From: Hydractinia symbiolongicarpus
Taxonomy: Eukaryota > Cnidaria > Hydrozoa > Anthoathecata > Hydractiniidae
Direction of reading: 5' to 3'
Length of the DNA stretch: 64,000 nt
Assembly: GCF_029227915.1 (NCBI RefSeq)
Contig: NC_079886.1
Coordinates: 5,146,001 to 5,210,000 of the forward strand
Shown piece by piece: positions 45,925 to 57,787 of the stretch. Made by a program: the position numbers and the translations under genes. The first letter of the stretch is position 1. Each line of letters begins with the position of its first letter. The notes under the pieces were generated by a model that had not been told where the DNA came from, did no database searches, and saw only the letters and a list, made by a program, of their open reading frames with translations.

Positions 45925-47745
45925 GTTTATTTATTTTAGACTAGTATATAAACAAATATAACGCAAATGTATACAATAAATAAATCGTTAAGAAATCAAA
46001 AAAGACGCGTCTAACAATGGATGTTCTCGCTACAGACATCACCTTTTAAAAATTATTCTTTGCAATAACTTTTAACGCAAGTCCAAATTACCATACAAAA
46101 TATTTGTGTAAGTCTTTCCTTTTATAAGACCATTAGCCGCTTGCATGGTAACTATTATTGGTATATGTGGCTGGTAATTTTAAAGCACTATGTCGCCGCC
46201 ATTTTGGAAAAAGATGTCTCCGAAAGATTCTGATGTCGACGTAATATTATGCCGACTTTTTCCAACGATTTCCATAATGCAAAATAATGGGCTAACTAGT
46301 ATTAGGAGAAATACCCAAACCAAAATACAAAATCAAAAAAACAAAACAAAACATTATAAAAAAATAAAAAGCAAATGTGGTAATAGGCCAAATTTACGCC
46401 TAAAACCTACCCTTAATAAAATCTAGAGGCAAAAATCCACTTAACCATTTCCGGTCAATTTTTAGATTTCAACACAAAACTTTATGAATGTCTCATTTTT
46501 CCGTTCATCTTTGCAAACACTCGTATCGTTGTAACATAAATCTTAAAACGGTTTTGTATTATTCCGAAAACAAACAAAAAAATAGAAGAAACCTTTTTTA
46601 ATAGCTAATATACTAAAAGTTTTGCCAAATAAATCTGCATAAATAACTTCAGTCGAGTTATACTTTGCATGTAAAACCTTTATTCTTCACCTGTGGCAAA
46701 CTCTCCCCCAACGCCTTTTGTCCCTTTTTTTTACTGAACGGTGAGACGAAAAGAAAAAAAGAGACAAAAGGCGCTAGGGACGACTTTGCACCTGTGGTAC
46801 TCTTTGTTTAAAAAATTCACAATATTGATTGTTTTGAAAGTTATCAATTGAAGGTACTGGGCCAGAATAAGACGTCATTACATTTTTAGAAAAAAAATCA
46901 TCAGTTTGGAATAGTAGTACTTTATGGAATACAAAAAAACTTTAAGAATTGACATCAGTTTTTGTTTCGTCTTTTTTCCAAATATGGACAAAAGCATCGA
47001 CAAGTCAATATTACTCCCCCTGCACTCCAAGTGAACATTGTGAATTTGTGATGCAGACGACAGAATGATTTATTTTAACACATTTTAAGTGTTTCAATTT
47101 AGCAAAATATCCTTATATCTAAACTCATATGTAGTCTTTAGGGGTTTACAAGTTCGAAAATATATAACAATGCTATTTTAGACCAAATCAAGTTTCTTTG
47201 CTTCAATTGTGCGAACTTGAAGGAGTGCTGACAAAAGTTATTTACAAGTCTTTTTGGACCTGTAATCACGTGGGTTAGAAATTTTGTATCAATTCAATAA
47301 GTAAATTCACTAGTAAAATCGCCAATTGCTTTAGTCATTTTTAGATATGAATATTCGACTACGACCTACGCCAAAAAAAATTTAATACTTATAACTTTCA
47401 CAGTTATGTGTTTCTGCTGCATTTTAGAAGTCATATCTGAGAATCATTTGTTCTAGGAAAATGAGCAATTTTCCATCTCAGAGGAGAATTGTTAAAAAAA
47501 GGCTTGTTTTCCATCGTACTCCCCAAAAATATGTTTTTTAGAACTTTATTCTTAAATGATTATTTTTTATAAAAACACGGTGAGCCTAAAAATAAAAGTT
47601 TATTAAGAATATCCAAATCTGTTGTCCAATTTTTTTACGCCGATGTATAAAACCAAATAGAAAATAAATTTCGGCTATAAATACTTCGTCAAATGAAATA
47701 GAACTGTTTAGCATATTTTTACTTTACGTTGCTTTAAGTGGATGT
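45925..47745. other. Upstream of the receptor-like gene, nothing recognised
   Basis: This should contain the promoter of the minus-strand receptor-like gene. No specific promoter signal could be supported. Several short frames are low-complexity. Confidence 0.3.
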
Positions 47746-47749
47746 TTAC

Positions 47750-47930
47750 AACTTAATCGTGAGCTGCTCCAGCTTGATCGTTCACAGCTTTATCGTGAGT
47801 TGCTCCAGGTTGATCGTTTACAAATTAATCGTGAGTTGCTCCAGGTTGATCGTTTACAACTTCATCGTGAGTTGCTCCAGGTTGATCGATTACAACTTAA
47901 TCGTGAGTTGCTCCAGGTTGATCGATTAGC
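47750..47930 (+). repeat. 36-bp minisatellite, about five copies
   Basis: Units of the form ttgctccaggttgatcg followed by tttacaacttaatcgtgag repeat with period 36, the first copies being more diverged. Because 36 is a multiple of three, two forward frames stay open as 12-residue repeats (QVDRLQLNRELL in one, SCSRLIVYNFIV in the other). Neither has flanking coding support. Confidence 0.85.
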
Positions 47931-48019
47931 ACAGGTAAATCACAGTTCTGTATTAACACTTATTACATCACTGTGCTTTAGAAATACATTCCCAATTTCT
48001 GGGCTAGATAAACATTAGG

Positions 48020-49560
48020 TACTAAACCTAGTAGAGGTTTCCTTTATCTAATACCTTGGCTGATTTGGTCGCTAATTTATACTTTACAGAAAAACGCAGC
48101 AAAAAATGCGGCCCAGGGCCGTTTTGTTAAGAAATTAAATAAGAAACATCAGTACTTAAATTGGCAAAATATTAGGAAGCTGTCATAACCAGAACCATTT
48201 CACTATTTTTTTTTTTTTTTTTTTTTTTTTATTTTAAAAAAAAATACGTGCATATGGAGAATTAGTATACCTAAAGTTCTAAATGCTGACAGCTTTTAGA
48301 AAGCAAACAAACAAACAAATAAACAGAAGAGAAAATATTTGTTGTAAACAAAAAAATAACACAAACAAATGAGAACATCAATATTCACCAATTTTTTTTT
48401 CTTTCTTCGACTTCTTTTTCTTTTTAATTACCTCCAGTTTTTTTCACATTACAGATCTTTATTAGCGAATTTATAGTTCTATTACTTATGCAAAAAAACA
48501 TCTGATACAATACATATTATATTATCTAAAAATTCAACTAACAATATTTTCGATAATAAATTATTTATATCGCTCTTGCAATTGCATTGTGGGTTCGAGT
48601 TGCGCAGACTGCATTGATGCTGCATCAATTGCTCACGTAGGATAAATAAATAAATAATAGAGTTTATTTTGGTACTTTTAAACGATCTGCACGAATTCCT
48701 TGTAGCAATAACATCTCAATGCTTTTAGTTTGTGTTTGGGCCGATCTCTTAGAGAACTGTATAATATATATGTAGCTATAGTGATAAAGACGTAGCATTT
48801 TTTCATGTAACGAACAGTGTATGTATGTCTCTCAATAAAAGACTTCGTACAAAAAACTGAAATAAAACTAACTAACAAAAACGTGCTTTGTAGAAATATA
48901 AACATTCTCCACGGTTCATTGTGAAAATAATAAATGCAAAGGTGAATTTTACAAAAAACGTCACACTCCTTAAAAATTTAAAATTTACTTTAGCAAATGG
49001 CTGGTTTTGAAAATCTATTTTGTATTTTGAAAGGAAACTAAAATTTGCGACAAAAATAACTCTTATTTATTGTCATAAATGAGAAGTCTGGGTTTTGCCA
49101 ACACGATACGATGCAATAGCAGACAAGGAAGGGAGAGGGATTTTTCGTAGAATTTAATGTCCTAGATTAGGTAAAAACACAACCTCTGCACAAGTATTTT
49201 TATTATTTATACTTCATGTAAGAATCCTGCAAAACTATCCACTTGTAAAAATTCCGTAAAGAGCAAAATTGAAAGAAAATAGATTATATCTATATTAAGA
49301 ATAAAAAAAAGAGGAACAAAAATAACCATTCCGTGTTCGGTAAAGTCTCAGGTGAAAAAAAACCGTTTTATGGCAAAAACATGAAATTTTTATAACTCGA
49401 ATATAGAACATGAATATCAAATATCGAACAAATATTTTCAATTTAAAAACATTTTTAGTCTTTTTTTCAGGACTTTTTTGTTATAATGGCGAACATGCAA
49501 ATTGATTAATTATTGAGCAGACCAAGCCAGTCGGTCTGGTCTTCAAAATCAACACTGCCA
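48020..49560. other. Non-coding AT-rich DNA with homopolymer tracts
   Basis: It includes an uninterrupted T run of about 22 bases near 48209-48230. No exon or element end was recognised. Confidence 0.4.
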
Positions 49561-49635
49561 TTATGAACTTTTGCTTAACAACCGAGTTATGCGCAGTTCG
49601 CCTCTTCTTTAACCTCTTCTTTAATCAGTACGGTT

Positions 49636-51332
49636 CAACCTCGTCCCCAGGGCATCTTGTATCTTTTCTAACATCGGGTGACGATACGAACATGGCCCTG
49701 GAGAAGGCTGGTCCGAAAGGAAACCTGATTGGCGCGGATATGTCACATAATTATTGCGTCACACAAAACATTTTGACGAAACAGCGAGTCTGTGACGAAT
49801 AGGGGAAGCTGTTTGTATTAAAATGGCGGAGGAGATGTATCAGTACCAAGATTTTTTTCAAAATGAAAAATTTAATAAAAGCATTACTAAGCAATGAGAG
49901 TATAAAATAAGACATCATAAAGTAATACTGCTTACATGAAAATATTTCAATAACTGGGAATGTTTAATAAAGCTAGAAAAGTAGCTAGCTAGCACACTAT
50001 ACCTAGCAAACTATCAAGATAAGAACAAAAGAAAGAAACTCAACTTGTTTCCAAGTGGCCAGGTTTAAATTGCAGTTTTATGCAGAGAATGACGTTACAT
50101 AAAATTACTAGCTGAGAGACCTAGTGACGCCCATGTCCTTTTAGAGAAAATAATTTGCACAAAGTATCGAAAACGTTTTTTTTTACAAAATATATGTATC
50201 ATTACGTTTTACTTAATATAGGTTGTTATTAGTGGACATGTTTTATTACTTTATATGCTTTGGTTACCATAAAAAATATAAAAAACCAGTAAGTTAACTG
50301 TCAGAGCCATTTTTTCATTGAATGCACATTTATCCGGCTTAATTTCTAAATCTGATAAAAGATAATTTTACACGAGGCATAAAAAAATTACACAGGCATT
50401 TTAAGGAAGAGAAAAAGGTAAGAAGATTTTGTTAAACTGATTCTTGCTACGCCTTTTTTAACACACTATGAATGAATTTCAGAAAATCGAACACAATCAT
50501 ATTTTAAGTCCCACTTTGATTGACACCCAATCTGGCATAAGGTAAATTTGGGATGCCATTAAAAGAAAATTTTTTGCAGGAAATATATTTTTGTGGTTAA
50601 ATACTCTTATAAGAATACTGAATTAATTTCGTTACGGTTAGATAGTTTAAGCAGAATGATAAAAACAGACATAGAAGTATGTATCAATTAAAAAGCGTTT
50701 TTTGAACAGCGGGAGAATTTTGAGTGCGATTTTTTGGAACTTAATTTTGGTCCAAAATTTTGAAAATAATTTTTTAAAAAAAATTATTCCTCAAACATTT
50801 TTTTCTTTTAAGGTAGCAATATCGTGGTAAAGTCGTTTACCAATTCTTTCTAAACTATTAAGGCAGTGATACATGATCTTAATGCTATGGAGGTGGGCAA
50901 ATCATTTACCAATATCCAAGTTTCCCCTAGCTACAAGTTGTGCAACCCAGTGCTTGCTAGCCAACCAATTCGGTAAAATACACATAACTAAATTGCTTAC
51001 ATTCCTTCAAGTAAACAGCAGCCTAAATAACATGATTGTATATTTATTCATTTAGGAAACAATCAAGAGGGCCATATGCGAGCAGTTTGTGTGTTGCGTA
51101 TAAGAGGAATCAAAACAAACTCGGCGCACGTATCTGTGACATAAAACGCCGAGTTCGCTTAGCTCTGCAAGCTTATATAGAAAACTTTGATTCATTTGGA
51201 CAAATCTCATTAAATATTACACAAAGAAAAACTGTGTATAGGAGGGTCACGTGACAAGGCCTCCTCCAGGGCCATGTTCGTACCGCCTTCCCGTGGTCAG
51301 AAAAGGTACAAGATGCCCTGGGGACGAAGTTG
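49636..51332. mobile_element. Inverted-repeat element, ~1.7 kb, class unassigned
   Basis: About 80 bases at 49636-49715 recur inverted at 51252-51332. They share CTCGTCCCCAGGGCATCTTG with an adjacent cttttct block, and ACGAACATGGCCCTGGAG. The outer ends read CAACCTCG and, on the complement, CAACTTCG. The bases ggtt flank both sides, a possible 4-bp target duplication. The interior has no transposase frame, so it is non-autonomous. A superfamily cannot be named from the ends alone. Confidence 0.6.
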
Positions 51333-51344
51333 GGTTCGGTCTTC

Positions 51345-51640
51345 TGCGGGGTTTTTTTAATAACTCCTTAATGCTATGCTTGATGGCTATGAGTTTTATT
51401 ATTCATTTACACCTGTATGCCAAATTGTTTTGGTCCAATATCTCTCAGATTCTTTGATAATGGCTATTACTAGAAACTACCCCTAAAAATCTCTATAAAA
51501 TCCTTTTAATCAAAAAATATAATAACTCTTGTTAGGATTACCCTATCGAACTGGAAACTTACAACCAAACTTTTCTCCCCACTCCCGGTCATACTACGTT
51601 CAAAAAATCCCGCACCGAATAGGGTAAAGCTAAATAACTT
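51345..51640 (+). repeat. Dispersed repeat family, copy B
   Basis: It shares blocks with 13640-14340 in the same order (ccttaatgctatgcttgatg, taatggctattactagaaac, ctcccggtcatactacgttc, then a cgcaccgaatagggt block). It begins right beside the inverted-repeat element at 49636-51332. Confidence 0.6.
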
Positions 51641-51909
51641 GCAAACAGTCGGAAATAACCGATTTTGTCTCCTGCATGGGTAACTGGGGACCAACTCGGC
51701 GCAAAATGGGACCAATTTCTTTATGCTGAGTCAACCCATCCGTTTTGGAAAAAATTTCGAATATTTGTTTGTCTTTGCTGACGTCAGCAAAATATTATAT
51801 TTTTATTTACATGATCCTACACATTATTTTAATGAATTATTCAAACTTAACACAATAGAGGCAACCAGTCAACAAATTCCTGAAAAAAAATATTTTTTAT
51901 CTTAACGAG

Positions 51910-52865
51910 TCCTTGCTGACGTCATTAAAATTACAGTGACGATTTTTGTTTTAAGCTCGTTTGGTCTTAAATAAACGTACATTTTTGTGTATTTTTGCAT
52001 ATTGTAAAGTTTCAGGACATTTCACAACTAACTATATTTCAAGGCATTGAACGCCTGATGTAGTGAGTAATAAAAGCCGTAAACAGTGTCACACATTCTG
52101 GTATGAAATATGTCGTTAATCAAGTGAAGCACACGAAACGTTATATATATAGTGTTTTGGGTCAATTTGTTTTTTTTAAAAATATCTTTCTAGCAACTTT
52201 AGCTGAAATAAAAACACAGTTCACAACCCGTCTTTACCTTGTCATAGCAAAAAAGGTGGTCTAACATTTTTCATTTTGCAGAATATGTTCCCGAGAAAGT
52301 TCAAAAATTAATTGTGACAGTGGACTGACCCCCTAATACATGTAAACCGTGTAGCACATGCACATAGCATAACAGCCTTTTTCCTAAAAAACAGTCCGTT
52401 GTTAACGCCGACCAAAGCCCTCAGTACAGTTAAACAGAGTAGAAGGGGCGTATAGGTGTAACACCCTTTTCCGAAAAAACTTTATCGCAACTTCAGTTTA
52501 AATAAAAACACAGGAAACTTATTTTTGCGGAGTAAGTTTTTATGACAGTAATAAAAGATGTAGCTACCTAACTAACTGCATTTAGCATAAGAATTATTGA
52601 TTAAGAATTATGTTGTAACCAAATTAAATTTGGTCACTTTCGCTTTATTGCCAGAGTTAGGCTTTAGCTTCTTTAAAGAGCTAGCTAGATCGCCACAACC
52701 CAGAATAATAATAAAATAATGTTGTTGTATGTACCTAAAAGGTGTGACAATAGATTTATCTTAACATTGAAAACAAACAGAAAGCAAATATTAAAAAAAT
52801 ATAAAACCTTCAGAAGATAAGAAAGTCAAACAGGCCTACAAGTAAATAGTATATATATACCAATC
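51910..52865. other. Non-coding, nothing recognised
   Basis: AT-rich DNA without supported exons, RNA genes or element termini. Confidence 0.35.
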
Positions 52866-53059
52866 CACAGGGGCGGATCTAGGGTTAGTCAGCCTAGGCA
52901 ATTGCCCAAGCCTGATTTTGTGGCCTAGAAAAAAAATTCTATAGATAGAATAATCCATAAAAAACAGAATTATTTTTGTAAATTGGTTTTTGGCATCCCG
53001 CTCATTTCGACATCATTGATATTTTACTCAGAAGCAAACCCGGGGCGATCTTAGGCAAA

Positions 53060-53235
53060 AATGTCGATTCGCCTAAAACGTCCGCGGGTTCTAAAGTTCC
53101 GAATGAATGAAAATCACATGTGGAAGAAAAAACGCCTAAAACGTCTGCAGGTTTTCAAGTTTCAATGAATGAAATTTTGATATGGGAAGAAAAAACGCCT
53201 AAAACGTCCGTGGGTTTTTAAGTTTAAGCTCCTAA
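53060..53235 (+). repeat. Tandem repeat, ~63-bp unit, about three copies
   Basis: The phrase cgcctaaaacgtc followed by cgcgggtt, tgcaggtt or cgtgggtt recurs near 53070, 53135 and 53197, followed by aatgaatgaaa and ggaagaaaaaa. A fourth partial unit follows. It is internal to the hAT-like element. Confidence 0.75.
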
Positions 53236-54743
53236 AACGTAAATGGTTACGTGGACGACAAGTGGGTGCTTTTTTTTCAACATGGTTTAGCTGGGTCAGC
53301 TCCAATTGCAGGAAGCAGCTCAAGTGGCTAGAACAAATCAAAGCAAATGTATGCTAGCTAAGTTAAATGAAGAAGTTTTAAATTTGGAAACCCTTTCAGA
53401 TATTGCAAGGATTGGAAATGCTGGAGTGAAGTATTGTTGCCACGTGTGCCATGTTGTTGTCTTAAACCAAACCTTCACACTGCCTCTGCAAAAGACAATA
53501 AATACATTGCTTTAAAGTAAGTAATACTTCACATATTTTAGTTTTTACTGCTGGATTTAAGGCACTTATGTGTCACGAACTATTCTTAAAAGTGATAAAC
53601 CACCAGATGTTCTTCCAAAACGTGTAATTTAAAAAAACTCTTTCTCATCAAAACAAAAGGTTTTAACTTGACCTCGATCAAATGGATTGTTTGTTTATTA
53701 AAGCCCAATGCCAAACGAGATAACTGAGGCAATTTATGTAAACACTGACTTGGCGGTCAAAAAATGTTTGCAGGTGTATGTTAAGTTTGATATAGAGTAT
53801 TGGTAAGCTGCATGTGTATTAGTTGAAATTTTGTTAGTTTTTTGTTTATTGTCTTAAGGTCACAGGCTTCGTGTAGCCGTTTATGCAATTGTGTATCTTT
53901 GTGTCCGTGTGGAAAAATAATAATTCTTGTAAGATAACTAAGGGACAGCTCTTTCACGCAAAAGTGTAAGCTAAATGTAAATAGGTCTGTAGATCCCCTT
54001 TCCCTGGGGATTCACAGATAGGTAATATTCGAATGTTGTCAGTCCCTGAAATCATACGCACTCGGATATGTGATCCTGTTAAAAATCGATGTTTACAGTA
54101 TGTCATACATACTTAAAAGTCAAAGGATTCTACCTTGTCCCAACGTCAAATTTACGTTTAGCATATACTTTTCGATTGTGAGTGTCCCTAAGAACTTTGG
54201 CTTTGTTGAAACTTTTAAACAGTAGATTTTATATACAACATCCCACTGCTCATTTTAAAAACTTTTAAGAACACGAGGAGATCCTTAACTTTCCCATGCT
54301 GCTTTTAATTGTGATAAAATTGCTGAAAACAAAAGAATGAAACAATACCTAATCTAAAAATAGTCCAAGTTTGTTGTATAATATTTCTTCTTTTTTGTTG
54401 AGCAATACAACATATATAATTTTGTCTTAGAAATAGATATACTGATGTCAGCCATGATGAATATTCTTCTGACAATTAAAATCACCATCAATTAAAGAAC
54501 ACAGGAGATTCATTATGAATCCTTATAATATTGGAAAACTGTAAACAATGGATATATATCTATATATCAAATGGATGGGTATGATATCAAAATAACTTGT
54601 ACTGATAGAAATGATTTTCACGTAAAATGATACAGATCGAAACAGGAATTGCATGTTAAAGAACGTTCTGCTACGGACTGCAAACGTGAGGGTAAATAAT
54701 ATGCAGACATGTTAAAAGTTGTGATGTTATTTTTCTGATTTCT

Positions 54744-54937
54744 CAAATGCAAAAACAAAAACAGCATGTGTAAGATAGCAACACATAATAAACGTCTACA
54801 AAAAGTATATAGTAGTTATCCCTTTATGAAGTTAATATAGTTTATTAACTTCATAAAAGGGGTAACTACTGTATACTTTTTGTAGACGTTTATTATGTGT
54901 TGCTATCTTACACATGCTGCTTTTGTTTTTGCATTTG
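54744..54937. repeat. Near-perfect 194-bp hairpin (inverted repeat)
   Basis: The left arm from 54744 (caaatgcaaaaacaaaaac) pairs with the right arm ending at 54937 (gttttgcatttg in the forward sense). The arms of about 94 bases share gcatgtgtaagatagcaaca and acgtctacaaaaagtata with only a few mismatches and almost no loop. A transcript would fold into long double-stranded RNA. Such a snap-back could come from an inverted duplication or from two head-to-head element copies. Confidence 0.88.
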
Positions 54938-55561
54938 CAGGTTGTTAACACAGGCTGTAATTTTCCAAACAATAATTTTACGCTGCACTGCTGTTGACTA
55001 TCTATTCCTAAAATTGTCTTGTAACGGTTTGTTGTATTATTAGCTATTAGACTTACTGCATATTTTGAAATAAAGTAACTCCCCAAATTTATAACATGGT
55101 GATTACTTGTACTCGTATTAAATGCGTAAAACGTAAAAAAGGTGTTAAGATGATACCAGTGTTAAACTACGGAGGTTACTTTTATTTATTGGGCTATAAA
55201 GACACTTTCGTTTCTAATCTAGGAAGGACTTTTAAAAACTAAAAACCTCACTTTTAGAAAGATTTTAGCTCCTTTTGTAACAAAAACACAAAATGCCCGC
55301 TTTACCTCGAACAACACCACAACCCTTGATATTATTTTGTCAAAAAATCTGTCAAATTTTGCCTAACCAGAAAAAAATCCTAGATCCGCCCCTGATCGAT
55401 ATTTGCTGGATTGAAAATTCTTGTGATTCCAACTTCTTAAAGTGAATTTACATTGTCCTTCTTCTGAATCTACAGTCTTATTTTACCTTTCTAAAAAATT
55501 GTTATATTTTAGTTACTTTAAAATTTTTTTGTGCTCTTCTTGCATCATATTTTAAACTTAT

Positions 55562-55936
55562 TTGCATCAAACGATTTGTCTAGTTTCAGATCGCATTCAC
55601 AACTTGCCGCCAAGTCAAACAGTCATGTCAATTTCATGGCTCTCCATATTTTATTTATTGTCAGTGTTACAAAAGGTTTTAGCTTTATTTTGTAATTGCA
55701 TTAAAGTAATAAGATACAAGAATTCAGACAATTTGAAGAAAACTAAAAAACTGTATGATGATATACAAATTACAGTGACACTTCCTAAGGGCGGAGATAC
55801 TTTACCGGAGACATCTCTGCGTAGCAATCACTTCTCTACAGCTGACACTTTCGCCAGGAACGGATGCAAATGCGGAATAACTCTCAATACAAAATCTCCA
55901 TTTAGTGGGCAAAGTATAACACACAAGTCTCTATAA
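55562..55936 (+). CDS. Unrecognised ORF or exon relic beside the Helitron region
   Basis: The later two thirds of this 124-codon frame look coding (RYKNSDNLKKTKKLYDDIQ, LPETSLRSNHFSTADTFARN, GCKCG). A splice acceptor before about 55681 is possible. The GCKCG after a TADTFARNG run may begin a cysteine-rich domain that has been lost. No family is assigned. It may belong to the Helitron-type relic that follows. Confidence 0.25.
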   Translation: MHQTICLVSDRIHNLPPSQTVMSISWLSIFYLLSVLQKVLALFCNCIKVIRYKNSDNLKKTKKLYDDIQITVTLPKGGDTLPETSLRSNHFSTADTFARNGCKCGITLNTKSPFSGQSITHKSL

Positions 55937-56438
55937 GGGACGCCATTTTAATGTCTCGATTGATATTACTTCTCGATTGATAATTTCAATAAATTTTGTG
56001 AGAGTTTAATTTCGAAAACGGGCTAATACTGTTACATAATTGCATTGCAAAAAAATATTCCATAAAGTATTCTAACACAATGTCTTCCTGGTATTTTCAA
56101 AAATAATTTTCTTATGAAGTTGCATTACTATTTACTAGGAATTAATAAGCCCCTGGCTAGTCATCAATAACTTCAGTTACATCGTCTACAGTTTTAAGCG
56201 TTAATATAAGAATTTTAAATTGACTCACTTTACTTTAGCTTGGTGTGACTATATGCTGTCTAGTAGCAAGCTTTATAATGTATCAATAAGCACTGGTTCA
56301 TGCTTTACTCTTTAGTCACAATTTACACTGTTACATTATATACCAGGAGATGAGTTTGGCAGTATTTTATATACCATTTTGGTTGCAAATGTTATTAACT
56401 CTTGTTATGAATTTTATTTAGTTATTAAGTAAGATGGA

Positions 56439-56852
56439 AAGCTTCTGTCTACCATATCCATTCAGGGCTATTATAGTTGATTCTCATAGCCGTGATAGTA
56501 ATGGAGAACCTATTACGGAACGTATATCATCTTACATTTTTCTAGTTTACTAGATCTGGCATCCTACTTGAGGCATGTTTACTTGATGTTACCCAACAAG
56601 GTACTAGTTCCATATGAAATTCAATTTATCAAAGTTTCATCAGAGCTCACTGAGCGTCGGTCATTTTGTATTGAATCATATAAATCAGAAAATATGCAAC
56701 AAAACCAAAAAACACAGCAACGACAGCGGTTTTCTCGTTTCGATGCCAAAAAAGTGAAAGTACAAACTATTGTACATAACAATTCATACAACAATCATGC
56801 GTCAAGTGATTTTAATATAATATGGACTGATTTACATTTGTTGCATAAGTAA
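56439..56852 (+). pseudogene. Frame fragments upstream of the Helitron relic
   Basis: A fragment near 56450-56520 (PFRAIIVDSHSRDSNGEP) runs, after a stop and a frame change, into the 94-codon frame from 56568 (LPNKVLVPYEIQFIKVSSEL, then a KVKVQTIVHNNS segment). The protein family was not recognised. Position and strand tie it to the Helitron-type fragments just downstream. Confidence 0.35.
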
Positions 56853-57042
56853 CAGGTGTTTATACAGAAAATGTGTAATAACTTATGATATTTAAAAGTA
56901 TGATTCTACTTTTGCAAATGTAATAGGTACAAATATTACCGGTTGTGATGGTAAGAAATATGTATGTTGCACATACTCTGCTAAGTTAGAAAAAAAGTGA
57001 ATTGCAATGTTGAACTGTTTCTAACCCTCTCCATTTAAAAGA

Positions 57043-57237
57043 GATTCCTGCTGATCTGAGAAGCCTAAATGGGCTTGAAAGAATCTTCTGGTTAAAAAAT
57101 TTGTCTAAAGGTCAATTTCCTAAGATGAAAGGAGCAATTTGTAACGTTCCAATAGATTCTGTTGATGAATCCAATGTTGTACCACGACATCCAAGCGCAA
57201 ATGGTTTTATTCTTGTCAAACTAAAAAATGAACTGTA
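57043..57237 (+). pseudogene. Helitron-associated DUF6570-like fragment
   Basis: The frame reads IPADLRSLNGLERIFWLKN, then KGQFPKMKGAICNVPIDSVD and VPRHPSANGFILVKLKNEL. This is the order IP-x-x-L-x-x-L-x-x-E, K-G, G-x-x-x-N-V-P, (L/V)PR, V-K-L-K of the DUF6570 region found in Helitron proteins. It ends in a stop and is followed by another broken piece of the same protein. Confidence 0.6.
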
Positions 57238-57292
57238 ATATGTTCAAACAGTCTCTCCCAAAAAAGTCTAGTCAACTCTATTATATCTCAAA

Positions 57293-57715
57293 TTGAGTAA
57301 CCCTTTGTATAGTGACATTTATATTGATGTCAGCCAATTACAACAGGACTTGATTAACTTTGATAAAGATAAAGAAATTTCAATGGAAGTGGAGACTGCA
57401 CAGAACAATGTGGAGGAGACTGCAAAATGCCCTTATTCAGAGCACAGCCAATCCACTACGGAAAGTTTTACTCTTCCTTTGCATAAACAAGAAGATGTAT
57501 TTGAACTTGCACCCGGTGAAGGTAAATCACCAACCAGCATGTGCAACGATCAAAATTGTGAAGAGCTTGCATTACCTCAGCTTTTCAGCAATGGGAAATT
57601 TGGCTATACCTATAAAAAAGAGGTCAAATTGAGTCCAACAAAATACCAAAGATTGTTAAATTTCAAGCAAATGTTTTCTTCTGTCACAGACTATATATTT
57701 TTTGTCCAGTTTTAA
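57293..57715 (+). pseudogene. Helitron replication-protein fragment (Helitron_like_N-type)
   Basis: The motifs NPLYSDIYID, FELAPGEGKSPTSM, CEELALPQLFSNGKFGY, LSPTKYQRLLNFKQMFSS and YIFFVQF form the segment that precedes the HUH replication domain in Helitron proteins. It starts about 50 bases after the DUF6570-like fragment. The catalytic HUH domain and Tyr motif are not found, so the piece is internally deleted. Confidence 0.7.
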
Positions 57716-57787
57716 TTACAACAGTTAAGTATAACATCTCAAATCAACATTGCTATAAAAAGGGTAACTTATAACACCATCACAACT

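Larger units (their letters stand above)
52868..55394. mobile_element. hAT-like non-autonomous element (~2.5 kb)
   Basis: The left end CAGGGGCGGATCTAGG and the right end, its inverse complement ccTAGATCCGCCCCTG, form a 16-bp inverted repeat of the form seen at many hAT termini. No matching 8-bp target duplication was found outside the ends, so either the flanks have diverged or the two ends come from different copies. No transposase is encoded. The element holds a 63-bp tandem repeat and a 194-bp hairpin. A short frame at 53306-53515 is unrecognised. Confidence 0.55.

Noticed and set aside
46190-46426. 78-codon basic plus-strand frame upstream of the receptor-like gene
   Set aside because: It is Lys/Asn/Gln-rich from A-rich DNA and has no recognisable domain.
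54832-55086. 84-codon minus-strand frame overlapping the hairpin
   Set aside because: Part of it is the hairpin arm itself, and the remainder shows no motif.
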